A DNA stretch of 64,000 nt, taken from NCBI RefSeq assembly GCF_034057115.1, contig NZ_CP139195.1:1364001-1428000 (forward strand), given 5' to 3'. The stretch's first letter is position 1. Each line of letters starts with the position of its first letter. This DNA is from Pseudomonas sp. AN-1. GTDB lineage: Bacteria; Pseudomonadota; Gammaproteobacteria; Pseudomonadales; Pseudomonadaceae. The notes under the pieces were generated by a model. That model saw nothing but the letters and a program-made list of their open reading frames with translations, searched no databases and was not told the DNA's origin. Of this stretch, positions 1-8,253 are shown piece by piece. Made by a program: the position numbers and the translations under genes.

Positions 1-1241
1 AGGACCTCAAGGTGCCGCCGCAGGGCATGCTGCTGTTCGGCGGCATGATGGTGAACCGCGTCGACATCCAGCATTTCCTCAACTTCCGCCGCTCGCCGCA
101 GTCGCTGTGGCACTGCCTCAAGCTGATGGCGCGCTACGGTCGCGACCGCCTCAAGCACCCGCGCGGCACCCGCCTGACCGTGGGCAACGCGCTGATCGCC
201 CGGCTGGCCACCACCGCCTTCGCCAGGGGCGTCGAGCTGTGGCTGGACTGCCAGGCCGAGAGCCTGATCGTCGAGGACGGCACGGTGCGCGGCGTGCAGC
301 TGCGCCGCAACGGGCGCAGCGAGCGGGTGCTGGCGCGCGGCGGGGTGGTCTGCGCCACCGGCGGCTTCGGCGCCGCCGCGCAGGCCGCGAGCGAACGGCC
401 GCAGAGCGCCGCGGCGCACTGGAGCATGTCGCCGGAAACCAACACCGGCGACGCCCTGCGCCTGGCCGCGGCGGTGTCCGCCGCCAGTGGGCAGAAGCTG
501 GCCGCCAACTTCTTCTGGGCGCCGGTGTCGGTGCTGCGCCGCCCGGACGGCAGTCTCGAGCGCTTCCCACACCTGGTCACCGACCGCGCCAAGCCGGGGA
601 TCATCGCCGTCGACAGGAGCGGCCGGCGCTTCGTCAACGAGTCCAACTCCTACCACTGCTTCGTCGAGGCGATGTTCCAGGGCCACGCGCCTTGCTGGCT
701 GATCGCCGACGCCGAAGCCCTCGGCAAGTACGGCATGGGCCTGGCGCGGCCCAAGCCGGTCGACAACTCGGCGCTGATCGCCGCCGGCTACCTGCACCGC
801 GCCGACACCCCCGAGGCGCTGGCCCGCGCCATCGGCGTCGACCCGCAGGGCCTGCGCGCCACCCTCGAGCTGCACAACGGCGATGCCCGCACTGGCGTCG
901 ACCGCCAGTTCGGCAAGGGCGGCAACAGCTACAACCGCCACCTCGGCGACCCGCACCAGCAGCCCAACCCCTGCCTGGCGCCGCTGGAGAAGGCTCCGTT
1001 CTACGCCATCCGCGTCGACACCGGCGATCTGGGCTCGGCGCGCGGCCTGCGTACCGACCGCCACGCCAACGTGGTCGACCTCGATGGCGCGCCCATCCCT
1101 GGGCTGTACGCCGCCGGCAACGACATGAACTCGATCATGGACGGCACCTACCCCGGCCCGGGCATCACCCTCGGCCCGGGCATCACCTTCGGCTACATCG
1201 CCGCCAGCCACATCGCCGAGCGCCTGCTGGCCGGCAACTGA
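1..1241 (+). CDS. FAD-dependent dehydrogenase, fumarate reductase/3-ketosteroid dehydrogenase-like (5' end outside window)
   Basis: The frame is open to the left edge, so the N-terminal dinucleotide-binding part lies outside and about 412 C-terminal residues are visible. The family signature is clear at the C-terminus, where a GNDMNSIMDG stretch precedes a glycine-rich GPGITLGPGITFGY segment that closes over the flavin; an internal RRFVNES motif is also typical. Such enzymes oxidise or reduce C-C bonds next to a carbonyl or carboxylate using bound FAD. A NIPSNAP gene follows by 21 nt and a second member of the same family comes after it, with an MFS importer and quiC nearby. This context suggests oxidation of an alicyclic acid such as quinate or shikimate, but the substrate is an inference. 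Confidence 0.85.
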   Translation, partial: DLKVPPQGMLLFGGMMVNRVDIQHFLNFRRSPQSLWHCLKLMARYGRDRLKHPRGTRLTVGNALIARLATTAFARGVELWLDCQAESLIVEDGTVRGVQLRRNGRSERVLARGGVVCATGGFGAAAQAASERPQSAAAHWSMSPETNTGDALRLAAAVSAASGQKLAANFFWAPVSVLRRPDGSLERFPHLVTDRAKPGIIAVDRSGRRFVNESNSYHCFVEAMFQGHAPCWLIADAEALGKYGMGLARPKPVDNSALIAAGYLHRADTPEALARAIGVDPQGLRATLELHNGDARTGVDRQFGKGGNSYNRHLGDPHQQPNPCLAPLEKAPFYAIRVDTGDLGSARGLRTDRHANVVDLDGAPIPGLYAAGNDMNSIMDGTYPGPGITLGPGITFGYIAASHIAERLLAGN

Positions 1242-1262
1242 CCTTTCGACGGAGATACCCGC

Positions 1263-1583
1263 ATGTACTACGAACTGCGCACCTACACAATCAAGCCGAC
1301 CCGCCTCGCCGAGTGGCTGGCGCTGTACCAGAGCGACGCCCTGGCGGTGCAGACCGAGCACCTCGGCCGGCTGGTCGGCTTCTTCACCACCGAGTTCGGC
1401 GAGGCCAACCAGGTGGTGCACATCTGGGCCTACGAGAGCCTCGACGACCGCGCCGTGCGGCGCGCCAGCATGGCCGCCGACCCGCGCTGGACGGCGTTCG
1501 CGCGCAAGAACCGCGAGCTGGACGCGGTGGAGCGCCTGGAGTCGCGGCTGATGAAGCCGACCGGTTTTTCGCCCTTGCAGTAA
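1263..1583 (+). CDS. NIPSNAP family protein
   Basis: This 106-residue protein opens with MYYELRTYTIKP and contains W-and-Y-rich segments typical of the NIPSNAP ferredoxin-like dimeric alpha/beta-barrel fold. No catalytic residue is obvious. It starts 21 nt after the upstream FAD dehydrogenase, behind a GGAGATA ribosome-binding site, so the two are probably co-transcribed. NIPSNAP proteins are often found beside catabolic oxidoreductases, but their biochemical role in bacteria is poorly defined. A function tied to the two flanking flavoproteins is the simplest reading. Confidence 0.8.
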   Translation: MYYELRTYTIKPTRLAEWLALYQSDALAVQTEHLGRLVGFFTTEFGEANQVVHIWAYESLDDRAVRRASMAADPRWTAFARKNRELDAVERLESRLMKPTGFSPLQ

Positions 1584-1607
1584 GCCCCAAGGCAATCGCA
1601 TGAACGC

Positions 1608-1667
1608 TGTAGGAGCGAATTCATTCGCAACCGAGCCGCCGGGGTCGCGAATGAATTCGCTCCTACA
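1608..1667. repeat. REP-type palindromic repeat
   Basis: Two 21-nt arms (1608-1628 and 1647-1667) are perfect reverse complements around an 18-nt centre. The arm begins TGTAGGAGCGAATTCATTCG, a sequence type common as dispersed REP elements in Pseudomonas. It sits in the gap between the NIPSNAP gene and the second FAD dehydrogenase and could act as a transcript-stabilising or attenuating hairpin. Confidence 0.85.
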
Positions 1668-1727
1668 GGGGGTGAGTCCACGCCAGCTGCGTGCGATTGC
1701 CCCTCCTACAACAACAAGAGGCAAAAC

Positions 1728-3476
1728 ATGCACACGCCCGACAGAATCGAATGCGACGTGCTGGTGATCGGCTCCGGCGCGTCCGGGCTGGCCGCCGCGG
1801 TGACCGCCGCGCACCACGGCCTGAAGGTGGTGGTCGCCGAAAAGGAGCCGCTGCTCGGCGGCACCAGCGCCTGGTCCGGCGGCTGGCTGTGGATTCCGCG
1901 CAATCCGCTGGCGGTCGCCGACGGCCAGCTCGAGGAGCCCGATGCCCCCGAGCGCTACCTGCGCGAGCAGCTGCAGCGCAGCGAACTGGACCCGCGCCAG
2001 CGCGCCTTCCTCGCCCACGGCCCGGCGATGGTCGAGTTCTTCCAGCGCCACACCGCCGTGCAGTTCCAGTCCGGCAGCCGCATGCCGGACATGCACGACG
2101 GCCCCGGCGCGGTGCCGGGCGGGCGCTCGCTGTGCGCTGCTCCGTTCGACGGCCGCCAGCTCGGCGAGTGGATCGAGAAATTGCGCCCACCGCTGGACCT
2201 GATCAGCCTGGCCGGCATGGGCATCGCCGGCGGCGCCGATCTCGCCCACTTCCTCGACGCCACCCGCGCGCCACGATCGGCGCTGTACGCCGCCGGGCGC
2301 CTGCTGCGGCATTTTCGCGACTGCCTGCTGCACGGCCGCAGCCTGCACCTGGTCAACGGCAACGCCTTGGTCGCCCGCCTGCTGCGCAGCGCGCTGGACC
2401 TCAAGGTCAGCCTGCTCAGCGAAGCGCCGGTACGCCGCCTGCTCGAGCGCGACGGCCGGGTGATCGGCGCCCTGCTCGATCATCTCGGCATGCCGACCGA
2501 GATCCACGCCCGCCGTGGCGTGGTGCTGGCCTGCGGCGGCTTTCCCCACGATCGCGCGCGCATCGCCGAGCTGTTCCCCCACGCGCCGGATGGTCACGGT
2601 CACCACTCGGCGGCGCCGCCCTGCAACAGCGGCGACGGCCTGCGCCTGGGCGAGGCGGTCGGCGGACGGGTGGCGGACGATCTGGTCCACGCCGGCGCCT
2701 GGGCGCCGGTGTCGCGGGTGCCGCGCCGGGATGGCAACTTCGGCGCCTTCCCGCATCTGATGGAGCGCGCCAAGCCGGGCTTCATCGCCGTGCGTCGCGA
2801 CGGCCGGCGCTTCGCCAACGAGTCCGACTCCTACCATGCCTTCATGAGTTCGCTGTTCGCCGCCACCCCGACCGGCGAGGCGGCTGAGGCCTGGCTGATC
2901 GCCGACCGCCGCGCGCGTAGCCGCTACGGCATCGGCGCGGTGCGGCCGTTCCCCTTCCCCGATGCGCCCTGGCTGGGCAACGGCTACTTGAAACGAGGCG
3001 ACAGCCTCGCCGAGCTGGCCCGTCAGTGCGATATCGACTCGGAGCAGCTCGCCGCCAGCGTGGCGCTCTTCAACCGGCACGCCGCCCGCGGCGAGGACCC
3101 CGACTTCGGCCGCGGCGCCTCGCCCTACAACCGCGCCCAGGGCGAGCCCCGCCATGGCCCCAACCCGTCGCTGGGGGCACTGGAACAGGGGCCGTTCTAC
3201 GCCGTGAAGCTGGTCCCCGGCAGCCTCGGCACCTTCGCCGGACTGCGCACCGACGCCTGCGCGCGGGTGCTGGATGCCGGCGGCCAGCCCATTGACGGAC
3301 TGTTCGCCGTGGGCAACGACATGGCCAGCGTGATGGATGGCCACTATCCGAGCGGCGGCATCACCCTCGGCCCGGGGATGACCTTCGGCTATCTGGCCGG
3401 CCTGGCACTGGCCGGTTTGCGGCCCGCGACGGACGACAATAGACCTTCGACTAGAGCCAATCCCTTCTCAGGCTAA
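1728..3476 (+). CDS. FAD-dependent dehydrogenase, fumarate reductase/3-ketosteroid dehydrogenase-like
   Basis: This 582-residue flavoprotein has an N-terminal Rossmann motif (GSGASG, residues 15-20), a GGTSAWSGG flavin-contact motif near residue 44, an RRFANES motif and a C-terminal GNDMASVMDG...GGITLGPG closure. It is full length for the family. It resembles the partial flavoprotein at the left edge, so the pair flanks the NIPSNAP gene as probable paralogues. The start follows an AAGAGG-like site. The next gene is an MFS importer behind a promoter region with PcaR-like and TetR-like sites. The substrate is unknown; a role in oxidising quinate, shikimate or a related ring acid is inferred from neighbours only. 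Confidence 0.88.
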   Translation: MHTPDRIECDVLVIGSGASGLAAAVTAAHHGLKVVVAEKEPLLGGTSAWSGGWLWIPRNPLAVADGQLEEPDAPERYLREQLQRSELDPRQRAFLAHGPAMVEFFQRHTAVQFQSGSRMPDMHDGPGAVPGGRSLCAAPFDGRQLGEWIEKLRPPLDLISLAGMGIAGGADLAHFLDATRAPRSALYAAGRLLRHFRDCLLHGRSLHLVNGNALVARLLRSALDLKVSLLSEAPVRRLLERDGRVIGALLDHLGMPTEIHARRGVVLACGGFPHDRARIAELFPHAPDGHGHHSAAPPCNSGDGLRLGEAVGGRVADDLVHAGAWAPVSRVPRRDGNFGAFPHLMERAKPGFIAVRRDGRRFANESDSYHAFMSSLFAATPTGEAAEAWLIADRRARSRYGIGAVRPFPFPDAPWLGNGYLKRGDSLAELARQCDIDSEQLAASVALFNRHAARGEDPDFGRGASPYNRAQGEPRHGPNPSLGALEQGPFYAVKLVPGSLGTFAGLRTDACARVLDAGGQPIDGLFAVGNDMASVMDGHYPSGGITLGPGMTFGYLAGLALAGLRPATDDNRPSTRANPFSG

Positions 3477-3481
3477 AATGG

Positions 3482-3538
3482 ACTAACTGGTTAGGTTTTG
3501 TTCGATAATCGAACGGATGGGCGTTTATCGGATTGACC
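3482..3538 (+). promoter_or_regulatory. Composite promoter: TetR-like palindrome, PcaR-like box and -35 element
   Basis: CTAAC-TG-GTTAG (within 3482-3495) is an inverted repeat of TetR-operator type. GTTCGATAATCGAAC (3500-3514) matches the PcaR box GTTCGATAATCGCAC described for Pseudomonas putida in 13 of 15 positions. TTGACC (3533-3538) is a good -35, and CAACAT at 3556 is a possible -10 after a 17-nt spacer. The same order recurs upstream of oprD at 8368-8426. The site lies 120-180 nt before the MFS gene. The assignment of the regulators is inference. Confidence 0.65.
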
Positions 3539-3660
3539 CCAGCCAGCGCGAATCCCAACATCTACACCAGACCGGATGCTCCCTTGCCTGCCGCAGATCG
3601 CCATCCGGCCGAGTCAGCTGAAGCTGATCCATAACAATTTCAAGAATCGGGTAAACGCTC

Positions 3661-5001
3661 ATGTCCAACTCCACGGCTCGCCCAGTCGTATCGCCGCAGA
3701 CGTTCGCCTCGGTGCACCCCCACGCCGGTGTCGGCGAGAAGATCCGCGCCGCCCTCGCCGTCGGCAAGATGCGCTGGGGCATGCTGGCCCTGGTGTTCTT
3801 CGCCACCACCCTGAACTACATCGACCGCGCCGCCCTCGGTGTGATGCAGCCAATCCTCGCCAAGGAGATGAGCTGGACCACCATGGACTACGCCAACATC
3901 AACTTCTGGTTCCAGGTCGGCTACGCGGTCGGCTTCCTGCTGCAGGGTCGCTTCATCGACAGGGTCGGCGTCAAGCGCGCCTTCTTCCTCGCCGTGCTGC
4001 TGTGGAGCCTGGCCACCGGCGCCCATGGCCTGGCGACCTCGGCGGTCGGCTTCATGATCTGCCGCTTCATCCTCGGCCTCACCGAGGCGGCCAACTACCC
4101 GGCCTGCGTGAAAACCACCCGTCTGTGGTTCCCGGCCGGGGAGCGCGCCCTGGCCACCGGCATCTTCAACGCCGGCACCAACGTCGGCGCCATGGTCACC
4201 CCGGCCCTGCTGCCGCTGATCCTGTCCGTCTGGGGCTGGCAGGCCGCCTTCATCGGCATGGGCCTGCTCGGCCTGGTCTGGCTGGTGTTCTGGGCGCTGA
4301 ACTACTACAACCCGGAAGAACACCCGACCGTCAGCAAAGCCGAGCTGGAATACATCCAGAAGGACGTCGAGCCCGAACCGACCAAGGTGCCCTTCTCGCA
4401 GATCCTGCGCCGTCGCGGCACCTGGGCTTTCGCCGTGGCCTACATGATCACCGCGCCGGTGTTCTGGTTCTACCTGTACTGGCTGCCGCCGTTCCTCAAC
4501 CAGCAGTACGGCCTGGGCATCAGCGTCACCCAGATGGGCATCCCGTTGATCCTGATCTGGCTGACCGCTGACTTCGGCAGCATCGGTGGCGGCATCCTGT
4601 CGTCGTTCCTGATTGGCCGCGGGGTCAACCCGATCCGCGCCCGCCTGGTGTCGATGCTGATCTTCGCTGCCTGCATCTGCTCGGTGGTGTTCGCCGCCAA
4701 GGCCAGCGGCCTGTGGGTCGCGGTGCTGGCGATCTCCCTGGCCGTGGGCGCCCACCAGGCCTGGACCGCCAACATCTGGAGCCTGGTGATGGACTACACG
4801 CCCAAGCACCTGATGAGCACCGTGTTCGGCTTCGGCGGTATGTGCGCGGCGATCGGCGGCATGTTCATGACCCAGATCGTCGGCTACGTGCTGACCGTCA
4901 CCAACAACAACTACGCCGTGCTGTTCACCATCATCCCGGCCATGTACTTCCTGGCGCTGACCTGGCTGTACTTCATGGCGCCGCGCAAGCTGGAAGGCTG
5001 A
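3661..5001 (+). CDS. MFS transporter, anion:cation symporter-type (candidate quinate/shikimate/aromatic acid importer)
   Basis: The 446-residue protein has about twelve hydrophobic segments. Near residue 45 it has the LNYIDRAALG motif, followed by an NFWFQVGYAVG segment and an RFIDRVGVKRAF loop that is the MFS cytoplasmic motif. These are features of the anion:cation symporter branch, which imports hexuronates, aromatic acids and hydroxy acids. It lies downstream of two FAD dehydrogenases and upstream, across two relics, of the TetR-quiC pair. The composite promoter at 3482-3538 points toward it. Uptake of quinate or shikimate is inferred from this context, not from sequence specificity. Confidence 0.85.
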   Translation: MSNSTARPVVSPQTFASVHPHAGVGEKIRAALAVGKMRWGMLALVFFATTLNYIDRAALGVMQPILAKEMSWTTMDYANINFWFQVGYAVGFLLQGRFIDRVGVKRAFFLAVLLWSLATGAHGLATSAVGFMICRFILGLTEAANYPACVKTTRLWFPAGERALATGIFNAGTNVGAMVTPALLPLILSVWGWQAAFIGMGLLGLVWLVFWALNYYNPEEHPTVSKAELEYIQKDVEPEPTKVPFSQILRRRGTWAFAVAYMITAPVFWFYLYWLPPFLNQQYGLGISVTQMGIPLILIWLTADFGSIGGGILSSFLIGRGVNPIRARLVSMLIFAACICSVVFAAKASGLWVAVLAISLAVGAHQAWTANIWSLVMDYTPKHLMSTVFGFGGMCAAIGGMFMTQIVGYVLTVTNNNYAVLFTIIPAMYFLALTWLYFMAPRKLEG

Positions 5002-5027
5002 TCCGCCTTCCAGCCAAGGCAAAAGCC

Positions 5028-5058
5028 GATGCCGCGCACCAGCGCGGCATCGACTTTT
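5028..5058 (+). terminator. Rho-independent terminator after MFS gene
   Basis: A perfect 10-bp stem, GATGCCGCGC (5028-5037) with GCGCGGCATC (5042-5051), closes an ACCA loop and is followed by GACTTTT. It starts 27 nt after the MFS stop codon. Confidence 0.85.
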
Positions 5059-5064
5059 CTCGCT

Positions 5065-5229
5065 TCAGAACAGCTCCAGCTGACCATCCACCAGACGCTG
5101 GAAGTCGCTGTGCACGAAGGGCAGGATGGCGTCGGCCACCGGCTGCAGCTGGCGCGTCACGTAATGGTCGTAGTCGATAGGCTTTGCGAAGATGCGCGTC
5201 ACCAGCTCGCAGTCCTTGAGGTTGTATGC
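5065..5229 (-). pseudogene. polB: DNA polymerase II (polB) relic with large internal deletion
   Basis: The last 40 codons read AKPIDYDHYVTRQLQPVADA and end in GQLELF, matching the extreme C-terminus of family B DNA polymerase II. Directly before them stands YNLKDCELVTRIF, which resembles the exonuclease III motif region that lies hundreds of residues earlier in the intact enzyme. The roughly 780-residue polymerase is thus reduced to about 55 residues. Its upstream edge merges with the GFA relic on the opposite strand near 5224-5230. No functional product is expected. The exact deletion junction needs an intact homologue for comparison. Confidence 0.7.
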
Positions 5230-5540
5230 AGCCAATGTCGCAAAGGCCATGGAGCCGCATTCGCCAGCTATGGCAGCGTGTTGCGTAATGAACTGCTTCT
5301 GGTTCAGGGCGCGGATGACATCAAGTCATACTCTACCTCGGCATCGGTGCTTCGCCAGTTCTGTGCCCACTGTGGCTCGTCACTGTTCTGGTCGAAAGCC
5401 AAGGTGAACACTCCGACTGGATCTCGATAGCGCTCGGCACCCTGGATACTCCGTTCACGTCGGAGAAGCAGAAGCACATCCAGGTGACATCCAAGGCACC
5501 CTGGTATGAAATTCGGGATCCTTGGCCACAGTCCGACTGA
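5224..5540 (+). pseudogene. GFA/CENP-V family protein relic, 5'-truncated and frameshifted
   Basis: From 5227 the frame reads CSQCRKGHGAAFASYGSV and later FCAHCGSSLFW, both zinc-binding motifs of the glutathione-dependent formaldehyde-activating (GFA) fold. The frame is lost between about 5391 and 5403. A second frame carries the remainder, DWISIALGTLD...HIQVTSKAPWYEI, to a stop at 5538-5540. The first about 40 residues, including the first zinc Cys pair, are missing where the polB relic begins. An intact GFA gene is present at 10517-10930. Confidence 0.75.
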
Positions 5541-5604
5541 CTGCTCCGGGTCGGCAGCAGCCCCCCTCTCCCCACGGCATGCCTCGCATGCCGCGGCCAA
5601 TGTC

Positions 5605-6258
5605 TCAAGCCCTCACGTACCGAATCACCGCCTCGCAGATCATCTCCTTGTGCCGCGCACGGGTTTCCGGGTCGGTGAAGTCGACTTGGTGGATGGTGGC
5701 GAAGGTGTAGCGGTTGGACACGCGGAAGAAGCAGAACGAGCTGATCAGCAGATGAAGGTCGCGCGGCTCGATGCCTGGGCGGAACACCCCGGCGGCCACG
5801 CCGCGGTCGAGAATGCTGGCGATCTCGGCGAGGATCGAGCGGTTCAACGAGCGGATCACCTGCGACTCGGCCAAGTGGGCGCCGTGGTGGATGTTCTCGA
5901 TGCTGACCAGGCGGATGAAGTCGACGTTGCTGTCGTGGTGCTCGAAGGTGAACTCGACCATGCGGCGGATCGCCGCCTCGGGGTCCAGCTCGTCGAGCTT
6001 GAGCGCCGCCTCGGTGGCACGGATGTCGCCGTAGAGCTTCTCCAGCACGGCCAGGTAGAGCTGCTCCTTGCTGGTGAAGTAGTAGTAGATCATTCGCTTG
6101 GAGACGTTGGTGCGCTCGGCGATGGCATCCACCCGCGCGCCGCTGAGGCCGTGCTCGGCGAACTCGGCGATGGCCGCCTCGAGGATGTCCTGGCGGGTCT
6201 TCTCCGGGTTGTTCTTGCGCGGCTGGCGTGCCTCGAGGGGAGCGGTGACTGGCGACAT
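5605..6258 (-). CDS. TetR family transcriptional regulator
   Basis: The 217-residue protein has an N-terminal TetR helix-turn-helix at about residues 18-65 (GARVDAIAERTNVSKRMIYYYFTSKEQLY) and a C-terminal ligand domain with FRVSNRYTF near the end. An in-frame TTG at 6279 would add seven residues; the ATG at 6258 is preferred. It lies directly downstream of quiC on the same strand but 97 nt away and behind a GC-rich hairpin. The matching TetR-like palindromes at 3482 and 8368 make it the likely local repressor of the importer, quiC and porin genes. The ligand could be dehydroshikimate, quinate or protocatechuate. Confidence 0.88.
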   Translation of the reverse strand: MSPVTAPLEARQPRKNNPEKTRQDILEAAIAEFAEHGLSGARVDAIAERTNVSKRMIYYYFTSKEQLYLAVLEKLYGDIRATEAALKLDELDPEAAIRRMVEFTFEHHDSNVDFIRLVSIENIHHGAHLAESQVIRSLNRSILAEIASILDRGVAAGVFRPGIEPRDLHLLISSFCFFRVSNRYTFATIHQVDFTDPETRARHKEMICEAVIRYVRA

Positions 6259-6286
6259 GGCTGGCGAACTCGTTGGCAAAGGTATT

Positions 6287-6301
6287 GCGCGATTATCGGT
6301 T
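6287..6301 (-). promoter_or_regulatory. PcaR-like box upstream of the TetR gene
   Basis: On the minus strand this reads AACCGATAATCGCGC, keeping the CGATAATCGC core of the P. putida PcaR box. It lies 29 nt upstream of the TetR start codon, which could place the TetR gene under PcaR control. It is assigned by similarity only. Confidence 0.45.
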
Positions 6302-6320
6302 GCCGCCCGGCGGGAGGGAA

Positions 6321-6345
6321 GCCACGCCGCCCGCGGCGGCGTGGC
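6321..6345 (-). terminator. GC-rich hairpin after quiC (possible terminator)
   Basis: GCCACGCCGC (6321-6330) pairs perfectly with GCGGCGTGGC (6336-6345) around a 5-nt loop. It starts 9 nt after the quiC stop codon, on the downstream side. There is no U tract, so it could be an attenuator or mRNA-stabilising hairpin instead. Confidence 0.5.
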
Positions 6346-6354
6346 CTGGGGGAG

Positions 6355-8253
6355 TCACAGCTTGGGGCTGCGCCGGCCGGAGCGGGCATGGGCCAGGGCG
6401 GCCAGGCGCACGGCGACGTTGGCGGCGCCGTAGGCAGCGTAGTTCTTGCGCTGCAGGATCTCGAAGAAGAAGCGCTCGGCAAACGGCTCGGTGTAGACGT
6501 GGAACAGCTCTCCGCCCTGGGCGTCGCGGTCGTAGAGGATGTTGAAGTAGGCCAGCCTGCTGAGGAAGTCATCGTCGAAGTCGAAGCGCGCGGCCAGGTC
6601 GTCGTAGTAGTTCATCGGGATGTCCAGCAGCGGCACCCCGGCCTCCTTGGCGCGCTCGACTGCGACGAAGATGTCGTCGCAGTCGAAGGCGATGTGGTGC
6701 ACGCCCGAGCCGCGGTAGGTGGACAGCGAGCGGGCGATGGCGGTGTTGCGGTTCTCCGAGATGTTCAGCGGCAGGCGCACGCTGCCGCAGCGGCTGCGGA
6801 TCGCCCGGCTCTTCACCAGCCCGTAGGGATCGGGCAGCACCACCTCGTCGTCGGCCTCGAAGTCGAACAGGCTCTTGTAGAACAGCACCCAGGAGTCCAT
6901 GCCCTCGGCCGGCAGGGCCATGGCCACGTGGTCGATGCGCTTGAGCATGCCGGCGTCGCTGTTGCCCTTCAGGTCGAAGTCGGTGTCGTAGATGCTGTGG
7001 CCCTCGGCGTCGCGGTCGGCCAGGTAGATCAGGCTACCGTCCGGTGCGCGCACCGCGGGGATCTCGCGCTCGTTGGGGCCGATCAGGCTGCGGTACGGCT
7101 GGCCGCCGAACTGGCTGGCGCGCTCCAGCGCCTGGTGGCTGTCGCGCACGCGCAGCGCGGTGGCGCACAGCGACGGGCCGTGGGCCTCGAAGAAGCTGTG
7201 GGCGAAGGAATACGGCTCGGCGTTGAGCACCAGGTTGATGTCGCCCTGGCGCAGCAGGCTGACGTTCTTCGAACGGTGGCTGCCGGCCTCGACGAAGCCC
7301 AAGCGGGTCAACCACTGTGCCAGCTGCGCGCCGTGCTCGCCGTCGACGGCGAATTCGAGGAACTCGATGCCGTCGTAGCGACTGGCCGGCGGCGGGGCGA
7401 ACAGCACACCCTCCTCGACCGGCTGGTGCTGTTCCTCCAGCAGCAGGCGGGTCTTCTCCTCCAGGTACAGCAGCGAGCGCAGGCCGTCCACCGCGGTGGC
7501 GCGCGGCGGCGCGGCGCGGAAGCCGTCGTTGAAGATCTCCAGCGACAGCGGGCCGCGGTAGCCGCTCTTGAGGATGGGTGCGAGGAAGCCGGGTAGATCG
7601 AAGTCGCCCTGCCCCGGGAAGCAGCGGAAATGCCGGCTCCACTCCAGCACGTCCATGTTGAGGAGGGGCGCGTCGGCCATCTGCACGAAGAAGATCTTGT
7701 CGCCGGGAATCTCGGCGATAGCGCTGGGGTCGCCCTTGAGCGACAGGGTGTGGAAGCTGTCGAGCAGCACGCCCAGGCTCGGGTGGTCGGCAGCGCGCAC
7801 GATGTCCCACACCTGCTGGTAAGTGTTGACGTGGCGGCCCCAGGCCAGCGCCTCGTAGCCGATGCGCAGGCCGCGGGCGCCGGCGCGTTCGGCCAGCAGG
7901 TGCAGGTCGTCGATGAGGATCTGCCGGTCGCCAAGGGCGTCGGCGGCGACATTGCTGCACACCAGCACCAGGTCGGTGCCCAGCTCCTGCATCAGGTCGA
8001 ACTTGCGCTCGGCGCGGTCGAGGTTGCGCTGCAGGCGGTCGCGGCGCACGCCCTCGAAGTCGCGGAACGGCTGGAACAGGGTGATCTCCAGGCCCAGATC
8101 GGCCGCCAGCCGGCGCACCTCGCGCGGGCTGCCGCCGTAGTAGAGCAGGTCGTTCTCGAAGATTTCCACGCCGTCGAAACCGGCGGCGGCGATGGCCTCG
8201 AGCTTCTCCGGCAGGGTGCCGCTGAGCGAGACGGTGGCGATTGAACGGTGCAT
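6355..8253 (-). CDS. quiC: 3-dehydroshikimate dehydratase with fused HPPD-like domain
   Basis: The enzyme converts 3-dehydroshikimate to protocatechuate in quinate and shikimate catabolism. The 632-residue protein starts at an ATG behind an AGGAGGA site. Residues 1-270 form the sugar-isomerase-like TIM barrel, with metal ligands at Glu134, Asp165, Gln191 and Glu239, the positions reported for Pseudomonas QuiC-type enzymes. Residues about 295-610 form a VOC domain like 4-hydroxyphenylpyruvate dioxygenase, with the His442, His520 and Glu598 triad. Both metal centres look intact. It is divergent from oprD and followed by the TetR gene. Its product feeds pcaHG at 22.5-23.9 kb. Confidence 0.95.
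   Translation of the reverse strand: MHRSIATVSLSGTLPEKLEAIAAAGFDGVEIFENDLLYYGGSPREVRRLAADLGLEITLFQPFRDFEGVRRDRLQRNLDRAERKFDLMQELGTDLVLVCSNVAADALGDRQILIDDLHLLAERAGARGLRIGYEALAWGRHVNTYQQVWDIVRAADHPSLGVLLDSFHTLSLKGDPSAIAEIPGDKIFFVQMADAPLLNMDVLEWSRHFRCFPGQGDFDLPGFLAPILKSGYRGPLSLEIFNDGFRAAPPRATAVDGLRSLLYLEEKTRLLLEEQHQPVEEGVLFAPPPASRYDGIEFLEFAVDGEHGAQLAQWLTRLGFVEAGSHRSKNVSLLRQGDINLVLNAEPYSFAHSFFEAHGPSLCATALRVRDSHQALERASQFGGQPYRSLIGPNEREIPAVRAPDGSLIYLADRDAEGHSIYDTDFDLKGNSDAGMLKRIDHVAMALPAEGMDSWVLFYKSLFDFEADDEVVLPDPYGLVKSRAIRSRCGSVRLPLNISENRNTAIARSLSTYRGSGVHHIAFDCDDIFVAVERAKEAGVPLLDIPMNYYDDLAARFDFDDDFLSRLAYFNILYDRDAQGGELFHVYTEPFAERFFFEILQRKNYAAYGAANVAVRLAALAHARSGRRSPKL

Noticed and set aside
5029-5430. 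Open frame of 133 codons containing GFA motifs as an intact gene
   Set aside because: Only the part after 5224 is GFA-like; the first 65 codons are antisense to the polB relic, and the frame is lost before the last GFA segment.
5506-7596. Very long open frame on the plus strand (696 codons) opposite the TetR and quiC genes
   Set aside because: It is antisense to two well-supported genes, and its low-complexity Val/Ala/Glu/Gln-rich sequence is the usual shadow in GC-rich DNA.
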